A DNA stretch of 11,638 nt, from the NCBI GenBank assembly GCA_017849315.1, contig JAFIHQ010000166.1, positions 1 through 11,638 of the forward strand. Direction: 5' to 3'. Position numbers and translations under genes: made by a program. Position 1 is the stretch's first letter; the number at the start of each line of letters is the position of its first letter. Origin of the DNA: Treponema sp. (GTDB lineage Bacteria; Spirochaetota; Spirochaetia; Treponematales; Rectinemataceae). Below the pieces are notes generated by a model. It worked only from the letters and a program-made list of their open reading frames with translations. It was not told the origin of the DNA and searched no databases. Of this stretch, positions 6,820 to 11,638 are shown one piece after another.

Positions 6820-6848
6820 TTGCTATCCGTTCATTCTCAACCTATAAT
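6820..6848 (+). promoter_or_regulatory. Sigma-70-type promoter of the lipoprotein gene
   Basis: A perfect -10 TATAAT (6843-6848) is preceded after exactly 17 bp by TTGCTA (6820-6825), which matches the -35 consensus at 4 of 6 positions. Transcription would start near 6855, giving a short leader of about 35 nt that contains the strong AAGGAGGT (6877-6884). This gives the lipoprotein gene its own promoter inside an otherwise co-directional run. Confidence 0.65.
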
Positions 6849-6889
6849 GATACTGAATTGATAAAGAATCACTCTTAAGGAGGTAAGCT

Positions 6890-7747
6890 ATGAAACGTTT
6901 CTTAGGTTTATCTCTTTGTATGGTCCTCATCGTTATGTCAGGCTGCAGCTTATTTGATTCCTACAAAGAGATGAATACTTCTTCTCTGGACGATTCGGGT
7001 GGTACTGAGCCGGGCACTCCTGAGGAAGCAATAGCCTTAGTCAACGATTTTCTGGGCATTACAGTGGAAGAAGAAATTGCCAGTCTATCGCCTGACGGTG
7101 ATCACAGGGATGTTGAAGGCGCACTGAAAGCCTATTTGCAGTCCAAAATCTCCAAACCAAAAGCTGCCGAGATGGGTACTTTTGCGTTCAATGTAGATCT
7201 TGGCTATAAAGGACCTGCTGGTGATAACGGAACTGCGGACGTAAAAGGCAATCTGAACGGTGTACTTCCTTATGATGGACTATACAGAGATTTGTTGGCC
7301 GATACAGACTATTCGTTAACTGGCCTAATCACAAAGCTAGTCCTGAGCGGAGATCTAAAGAAACTGGGACCTCTTGGAGACTACAGTCTCGTGCACGGTA
7401 AACTCAAGAATGATTGCGAGTTCAACACTGATGTAAATTTTACAACAGACGAGTACACCAATCCTGATGAGACGACCATTCAAGGCGACCTGAAACTCAA
7501 ACTCAAGATGAGCAATGGTTTCTCAGTCAAGAATACGGTCTCCGGTCAAGGAGTCAAATTCACCATCGTTGCAAATAACGAGGTAAGTAAGAAATGGGAG
7601 GACCTGATCAGTGGAGGAAACACGGCATTGGAAAATTTCATGAAGGAAATCAAATTCACTATTAGTGTTTACAATGACGCCGACAGGTTCCTTGGTAGCG
7701 AAGAACTTTCTCTCTACGATTTGCTTATGCAACAACAGCCAGTGTAA
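6890..7747 (+). CDS. Predicted lipoprotein of unrecognised family
   Basis: The 285-residue protein has a type II signal peptide: MKRF, a hydrophobic core, and a lipobox VMSGC that makes Cys19 the lipidated residue. Ser follows at +2, so it is probably retained in a membrane facing the periplasm or outside. After an acidic, Gly/Ser-rich linker (about 26-45) comes a short helical region (PEEAIALVNDFLGI). The rest is rich in alternating polar and hydrophobic residues. It contains recurring short strands of the form GxLxxxL or GDLKLKLKM (KGNLNGVL, SGDLKKLG, HGKLKND, QGDLKLKLK), suggesting a beta-rich fold, possibly lipid- or ligand-binding. I recognise no domain. The ATG at 6890 has AAGGAGGT 5 nt upstream. 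The gene looks lower in G+C than its neighbours and has its own promoter and a downstream hairpin, so it is probably monocistronic. Confidence 0.85.
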   Translation: MKRFLGLSLCMVLIVMSGCSLFDSYKEMNTSSLDDSGGTEPGTPEEAIALVNDFLGITVEEEIASLSPDGDHRDVEGALKAYLQSKISKPKAAEMGTFAFNVDLGYKGPAGDNGTADVKGNLNGVLPYDGLYRDLLADTDYSLTGLITKLVLSGDLKKLGPLGDYSLVHGKLKNDCEFNTDVNFTTDEYTNPDETTIQGDLKLKLKMSNGFSVKNTVSGQGVKFTIVANNEVSKKWEDLISGGNTALENFMKEIKFTISVYNDADRFLGSEELSLYDLLMQQQPV

Positions 7748-7804
7748 AAGAAGTAAGGCTTTGTAAGCCATCCAAAAAATCTTTGGTGCAGCAAGTAGCG
7801 CATC

Positions 7805-7828
7805 AAGCCCGCGGGCGTCCGCGGGCTT
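7805..7828. terminator. Strong hairpin between convergent genes (probable bidirectional terminator)
   Basis: AAGCCCGCGG (7805-7814) and CCGCGGGCTT (7819-7828) pair perfectly over 10 bp around a GCGT loop. The hairpin lies 57 bp after the lipoprotein stop and 75 bp after the M55 peptidase stop on the opposite strand, where a shared terminator is expected. The T-tract is poor on both strands (TTCTCGTGTTG on plus), so efficiency is uncertain. Confidence 0.65.
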
Positions 7829-7903
7829 CTCGTGTTGATAGGCCAGATTCACTCTTCGAAGGTCTAATATTATATCTAAACGGCACTTCGCGACTCCTCT
7901 GTC

Positions 7904-8758
7904 TCATACAGTCGCCAATGACACGGCAGCGCGGAAGCTGCGATAGGCGGTTGGCATGTCGGGAGATTCGAACTCGATGAGGCGGCCGTCCACGCGCCGT
8001 GCGCCGGGCAAAAGGGCGGCGCTGTCCGCCATCTGGCTGAACGCGAACTGGACGCGAATTTGGACAGGGGCCGCGACGCGCAAGGCGGTGGGCAGCGATG
8101 AGGCGGGGGCTTCCTCGCTTGCGGCCAGGCGGCGCACGGCGCGCTCTGCGGCACTTTTGATTACTGCGCCCGTTTTTGAGGGCGGAAGGCAGCGGGCAGC
8201 GGTGCGTCCGTGGGCCCATTTTACGACTGCCGTCTCAATCCCGGGAATCCACGCCTTTGCTTCCTCGCACACTGCACTGTCGCCGGAGATCATCAGCACA
8301 GGCACTCCAAAAGCTCCACACACAGCAGCGTTCAGTCCTGTTTCTCCCACAAGCCTGCCGTTGAGCCATACGTTGGCCACACACCTTGAACTCCAGGTAT
8401 GGTCGAGAATTGCATTCGGTGTACCGATTCTTGCGTGGTACCCGACGAATATCGCAGCGTCGCAATCACCTTCCTGCACTCCCTCAACCATGGAAAACGG
8501 TGAGATTGTGCCGGCATTAAGTTCAGCCACAGGGTTGAGCTCTTCGATAAGGACATTGCCGCCATTCCAGTGCCCATCCGAGACCAGGACTTTCTCGATA
8601 CTTCCTCCAGCGCCGGCCAAGGCCCCCTCGATCGCTGCGTTGACATCAGCAGTGAGCAAATGCCTAAAACGGTTGTATTCTGTACCCTTTGGATCGACAT
8701 GATCCCAGCACGTCACCCCGGTTGCGCCCTCCATGTCCACGCTAACTAACAGCCTCAT
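7904..8758 (-). CDS. M55-family metallopeptidase (DppA-like D-aminopeptidase)
   Basis: The 284-residue cytoplasmic zinc peptidase belongs to family M55, whose founding member DppA of Bacillus subtilis removes N-terminal D-amino acids from D-Ala peptides. All expected metal-binding and catalytic positions are present: Asp8 and Glu10 in SVDMEG, His63 in SDGHW, His108 in GYHA, His120 as the likely catalytic residue, and Glu139 in GETGLNA. SPFSMVEGV (86-94) and PVLMISGD are further signatures. I chose the ATG at 8758 (MRLLVSVDMEG) because it aligns with the family start and has GAGG 8 nt upstream; a 15-residue longer form from 8803 is unlikely. The start lies 10 bp after the ftsK stop, so the two are probably co-transcribed. 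The C-terminal third is markedly more G+C-rich than the rest. The likely role is turnover of D-Ala peptides from the cell wall or diet. Confidence 0.9.
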   Translation of the reverse strand: MRLLVSVDMEGATGVTCWDHVDPKGTEYNRFRHLLTADVNAAIEGALAGAGGSIEKVLVSDGHWNGGNVLIEELNPVAELNAGTISPFSMVEGVQEGDCDAAIFVGYHARIGTPNAILDHTWSSRCVANVWLNGRLVGETGLNAAVCGAFGVPVLMISGDSAVCEEAKAWIPGIETAVVKWAHGRTAARCLPPSKTGAVIKSAAERAVRRLAASEEAPASSLPTALRVAAPVQIRVQFAFSQMADSAALLPGARRVDGRLIEFESPDMPTAYRSFRAAVSLATV

Positions 8759-8768
8759 ACTGGTAACC

Positions 8769-11435
8769 TCATATCGTATCTCCCTTGTCGTCATCATCGT
8801 CATCTGTATCCACGCCGCGCCGCGCGCCGCCTGACCCCGCCTGAGACATCGGCGCCGAAGCCCCCTGGCTCGGCCGGAATCCCCCCATCTCCGGGTTGTG
8901 CAGCACTTCGCGCGGCTTCGAGCCCTGAGCCGGCCCCACGATCCCGCGTTCCTCCATCAGTTCCACCAGGCGCGCCGCGCGGTTGTACCCGATTTTCAGC
9001 CTCCGCTGAATAAACGAAGCGCTCGCCTTGCCCTGCTGGAGCACGATTTCCAGCGCCTTCTCAAAGAGTGGGTCCCCGTCGCCGTCGTCAAAAAGCCCAG
9101 GCTCGGCATTCTCTTCATCCTCGTCGTAGAAAATCTCGTCGTCTATGTATTCAGGCTCGCCCAGCGTTTTGACATACTCGACCGCGTGCTCCACCTCTTC
9201 TTCCGAAACGAAAGCGCCCTGCATTCGTACCGGGAACGGGTCCTGCGCACCGGAGAACAACATGTCGCCCCGTCCCAAGAGCTTTTCCGCGCCCACCATG
9301 TCGATGATGATGCGGCTATCAAACTTGCTTGCCACCATGAACGCGATGCGCGACGGAATGTTCGCCTTTATCAAACCCGTAATCACATCGATACTCGGCC
9401 GCTGCGTGGCAAGCACCAGATGAATTCCCACTGCGCGCGCCATGGCCGCCAGCCTCGCCAAAGTCGACTCGAGTTCCTTGCCGGTCGTCGCCATAAGGTC
9501 GGCGAATTCATCGATGATAACGACGATATACGGCAGCTTTTCCTGTGCGAGGTCGCGTTCTTTTACGCGCTTGTTGTACGATTTGATGTCGCGCACGCCA
9601 GCTTTGTCCAAAATCGAATAACGTCGCTCCATTTCGCTGATGCAATATTGAAGCGCCTGAAATGCGCGTTTTGCGTCTGTTATGACGGGGGTGAGCAGGT
9701 GCGGAATGTCGTTGTACAGTTTGAGCTCGACAATCTTGGGATCGATGAGCATGAGTTTGACTTCTTCCGGCGAGCGTCTGTACAGAATCGAAAGGATTAT
9801 GGCGTTGACACACACCGATTTGCCCGAGCCCGTGGCTCCTGCAATGAGCAAGTGTGGCGCCTGCGTCAGGTCCGTGTATTGCACCTCGCCCGCAATGTCC
9901 TTGCCCAGGGCGATCGGTATCTCCATCTTGGCCGTTCTGAACTGTTCGTTCTCGATTATCTCCCGCAGAGAAACAATGGCTCGCCTCTCGTTTGGCACTT
10001 CGATGCCCACCGCGTGTTTGCCAGGGATTGGCGCGACGATGCGTACGCTGGAAGCCGCCAGCCTCAGGGCGATATTGTCTGAAAGATTCGTAATCTTTGA
10101 GATCTTGACGCCATGCGCTGGCAGAATCTCGAACATGGTGATGACGGGCCCTTTGCGGATACCGGTGACTTCTGCTTCGATATTGAATTCGGCCAACGTC
10201 TCGCGCAAGACTTCCGCGTTGTGTTTGGTCTTCTCATCGATGATCCAATACTGGCCGTCCGGATACGTATTGAGAATACCGTCGATCGGCAGGGAATAGG
10301 GCTTTGGCTTGGATCGTTGCAGGATTTTCTGAATGAGTGCCTGTTTTTCCGCCTCGCTGGCCACCACGCCTGCGCTTTTCTGGGGTGGAATAGACGTGAA
10401 TTCGATGTTTGCGATTGTTTCATCAGTTCCAGGCGTAACACTGGGTTGTGCTGCCGGTTTGCTGGATCCATGCGTAAGACCTGCGTCGGCGGACGCCGCT
10501 GACGAAGCTCCTGACCCCACTGGCGCAGCATTGACTGGCACAGCTTTGGCTTTTTCCGCATCTGTTTTCCCTGCTGCAACGGTCTTAAGTCCTTCTATAG
10601 GCGGTAAGTTCGGCAAATCAATATCGAATGTCTGCCCTGCAAGGGACTCAGATTTCTTGAGCCGCAACTCCGCTTGGCTGCGCTTGTAGTCGCGTCGCGC
10701 TTGAGCCCAATGGCGATAACGCTCGTGCCATGACTCATAAGCTCCAGCTTCGATATCGGACTCGAGTTCCGCTCCGGACGAAGTCTCGACAGGGAACGGC
10801 TTACCAGGCTTGCGGCGCGGACCTTTGATGTGATCGTGAATCTTGACCATCCCCAAAATGACGAGTATCCAGCTCACTGCGAACAGAAAACCCAAAACCG
10901 CAAAAAGCGAAGACAACCCCACCGCTGCAAAGACTGGATGATTTTCAAAAAAGGCGCCAGGCTCGGTTGAGATTTTCGCGTACGCCGCAACCACCAAAAA
11001 AGGCAGAGACGAGGCGCTCAAGAGAAATGTCATCCGCGGATAGAAACCAGGGAGCACAATCATGAGGGCCGCCCAAAGACACCAAACCGGCAAATACCAG
11101 GCCGCCCACGCAAAAGCCTGCCGCAAAAAGCGTCCGGGCACTACAAGCGCTGACCAGCCTCCTGGCCAGACAGCAGCAAGTTCGATAGAAAGCGCTCCAT
11201 AGAGGCCAATAACGGCCATGCTCCAGGCCATCCCCTTGCGAAAACGACTCGCTTTGGCCTTTGGCTTGGGTCCATCCTGGGTCGACACACCAGCCCGAGA
11301 GCGTCGCCCAGCCTTCCCTGCACTGTTTGCCCTAGAAGGTTCACGCGCGGTAACGATTGAGGCTTTTTGCTGCTTGGAGCTTTCGGCTTTTTGGCTTATC
11401 GGCTTCGCGCTTTCGGGTTTGGCGGACTGTATCAT
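8769..11435 (-). CDS. ftsK: DNA translocase FtsK/SpoIIIE
   Basis: The 888-residue septal DNA pump moves chromosome termini through the closing division site. In order, a basic, Ala/Ser/Lys-rich N-terminus (1-68) precedes four TM segments (about 70-92, 107-130, 134-153, 167-197). A long Ala/Ser/Pro-rich linker (about 200-360) leads to the alpha and beta motor domains. Walker A is GATGSGKS (533-540), Walker B is IVVIIDEFAD (637-646), and LATQRPSIDVITGLIKANIP (675-694) is a family signature. The winged-helix gamma domain that reads KOPS-like guide sequences is at about 792-845 (ALEIVLQQGKASASFIQRRL onward), and an acidic tail (DTDDDDDDKGD) ends the protein. Length is normal for the family. The ATG at 11435 has GGAG 5 nt upstream. 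The M55 peptidase gene follows after 10 bp. The N-terminal membrane part and the linker are the most variable regions in this family. Confidence 0.97.
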   Translation of the reverse strand: MIQSAKPESAKPISQKAESSKQQKASIVTAREPSRANSAGKAGRRSRAGVSTQDGPKPKAKASRFRKGMAWSMAVIGLYGALSIELAAVWPGGWSALVVPGRFLRQAFAWAAWYLPVWCLWAALMIVLPGFYPRMTFLLSASSLPFLVVAAYAKISTEPGAFFENHPVFAAVGLSSLFAVLGFLFAVSWILVILGMVKIHDHIKGPRRKPGKPFPVETSSGAELESDIEAGAYESWHERYRHWAQARRDYKRSQAELRLKKSESLAGQTFDIDLPNLPPIEGLKTVAAGKTDAEKAKAVPVNAAPVGSGASSAASADAGLTHGSSKPAAQPSVTPGTDETIANIEFTSIPPQKSAGVVASEAEKQALIQKILQRSKPKPYSLPIDGILNTYPDGQYWIIDEKTKHNAEVLRETLAEFNIEAEVTGIRKGPVITMFEILPAHGVKISKITNLSDNIALRLAASSVRIVAPIPGKHAVGIEVPNERRAIVSLREIIENEQFRTAKMEIPIALGKDIAGEVQYTDLTQAPHLLIAGATGSGKSVCVNAIILSILYRRSPEEVKLMLIDPKIVELKLYNDIPHLLTPVITDAKRAFQALQYCISEMERRYSILDKAGVRDIKSYNKRVKERDLAQEKLPYIVVIIDEFADLMATTGKELESTLARLAAMARAVGIHLVLATQRPSIDVITGLIKANIPSRIAFMVASKFDSRIIIDMVGAEKLLGRGDMLFSGAQDPFPVRMQGAFVSEEEVEHAVEYVKTLGEPEYIDDEIFYDEDEENAEPGLFDDGDGDPLFEKALEIVLQQGKASASFIQRRLKIGYNRAARLVELMEERGIVGPAQGSKPREVLHNPEMGGFRPSQGASAPMSQAGSGGARRGVDTDDDDDDKGDTI

Positions 11436-11478
11436 TCATGCTCCATCGGTGATCGTGTCATCAAAGGCTATCTTTAGA

Positions 11479-11506
11479 GTATCGGCCGAATTCAGTTGCC
11501 GATTTA
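11479..11506 (-). promoter_or_regulatory. Sigma-28-like element upstream of ftsK
   Basis: On the minus strand TAAA (11506-11503) is followed after 16 bp by GCCGATAC (11486-11479). The flagellar sigma factor (FliA) consensus is TAAA, 15 bp, GCCGATAA, so 7 of 8 bases match in the -10 and the spacer is one longer. The element overlaps an inverted repeat, ATCGGC (11481-11486) and GCCGAT (11498-11503), which may explain it instead. I see no strong sigma-70 promoter in the 114-bp gap 11436-11549. Low confidence. Confidence 0.25.
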
Positions 11507-11517
11507 CGAGATTTACG
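11501..11517. repeat. Tandem 9-bp repeat upstream of ftsK
   Basis: GATTTACG occurs at 11501-11508 and again at 11510-11517, a period of 9 bp, about one helical turn apart. It sits directly upstream of the sigma-28-like element and could be a pair of regulator half-sites. Two copies of an 8-mer are weak evidence alone. Confidence 0.3.
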
Positions 11518-11549
11518 GGAAGACAAAAAAGCCAAATACACCGACAAAA

Positions 11550-11638
11550 TCACCCAATAATAAGCCCTATGATTCCGATCAGCACAAGGTACGGCGCAAA
11601 CCAATAAAGTTTGCCGTTTTTGATCACCTTGAGCAGGA
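11550..11638 (-). CDS. C-terminal fragment of a membrane protein, possibly undecaprenyl-diphosphatase (UppP)
   Basis: Reading into the window on the minus strand from its right edge, an open frame gives 28 residues before a TGA at 11552-11550: LLKVIKNGKLYWFAPYLVLI followed by GIIGLIIG. This is an amphipathic basic stretch followed by one terminal TM helix. The pattern of a Leu-Leu-Lys basic loop, an aromatic Tyr-Trp-Phe-Ala turn and a final helix resembles the C-terminus of UppP/BacA, the membrane phosphatase that recycles undecaprenyl pyrophosphate in cell-wall synthesis. Only the tail is visible, so the family assignment is tentative; that a gene ends here is more likely than not. It lies 114 bp upstream of ftsK on the same strand. 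Confidence 0.45.
   Translation of the reverse strand, partial: LLKVIKNGKLYWFAPYLVLIGIIGLIIG

Noticed and set aside
7757..7769. GGCTT-TGT-AAGCC hairpin just after the lipoprotein stop
   Set aside because: The 5-bp stem has a 3-nt loop and no T-tract after it; the 10-bp hairpin at 7805-7828 is a better terminator candidate.
7956..8702. 248-codon plus-strand frame opposite the M55 peptidase
   Set aside because: It is antisense to a gene with all catalytic residues conserved; the composition is typical of a shadow frame.
8898..10082. 394-codon open frame on the plus strand opposite ftsK
   Set aside because: It is antisense to the motor domain of ftsK, has no recognisable domain, and looks like the complement of conserved FtsK codons in a G+C-biased gene.
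11432..11446. Four-codon ORF ending in an ATGA overlap with the ftsK start (minus strand)
   Set aside because: It is too short to judge; its second codon is simply the GGAG ribosome binding site of ftsK.
1..11638. CRISPR arrays, insertion sequences, phage genes, tRNA or rRNA genes
   Set aside because: I looked for regularly spaced repeats, terminal inverted repeats with transposase motifs, and RNA signatures, and saw none.

Overview
The window reads as an ordinary bacterial chromosome segment of moderate G+C (low to mid fifties by eye). It has compact genes, strong AAGGAGG-type ribosome binding sites and a lipoprotein. No mobile elements, phage genes, CRISPR arrays, tRNAs or rRNAs are visible. 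The lineage cannot be fixed from the sequence alone. The FtsK sequence style, the M55 peptidase next to it, and a sigma-28-like element upstream of ftsK made me think of a spirochaete of the Treponema/Spirochaeta/Rectinema kind, but this is a low-confidence guess.

Layout. (1) Positions 3-1130, plus strand: an MFS transporter cut off at its 5' end by the window edge. (2) 1201-3585, minus strand: a metal-resistance operon, cadC (ArsR/SmtB sensor) then cadA (Zn/Cd/Pb P1B ATPase). It has a well-formed promoter and a 22-bp palindromic operator over the predicted transcription start. (3) 3897-6744, plus strand: a probable amino-acid transport operon. It holds a periplasmic family-3 solute-binding protein, a small coupled ORF, an amino-acid ABC permease, azlC and azlD; no ABC ATPase gene lies in the window. 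(4) 6890-7747, plus strand: a stand-alone lipoprotein of unrecognised family with its own promoter. (5) 7904-11435, minus strand: ftsK followed 10 bp later by an M55 (DppA-like) D-aminopeptidase. (6) 11550-11638, minus strand: the last 28 codons of a membrane protein, possibly undecaprenyl-diphosphatase UppP.

How the genes work together. CadC should repress its own operon and release it on soft-metal binding, so that CadA exports Zn, Cd or Pb. The SBP and permease would import a polar amino acid using an ATPase encoded elsewhere, while AzlCD would export branched-chain or related amino acids. FtsK pumps chromosome termini at the septum. The M55 enzyme hydrolyses D-amino-acid peptides, so ftsK, M55 and the possible uppP could form a division and cell-wall neighbourhood.

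I found no clearly new biological system. The observations most worth checking are: a 23-codon ORF whose stop overlaps the start of an ABC permease that has no ribosome binding site of its own; the tight coupling of ftsK to an M55 peptidase; a CadA whose usual HMA domain is replaced by a short Cys-rich tail; and the unknown lipoprotein.
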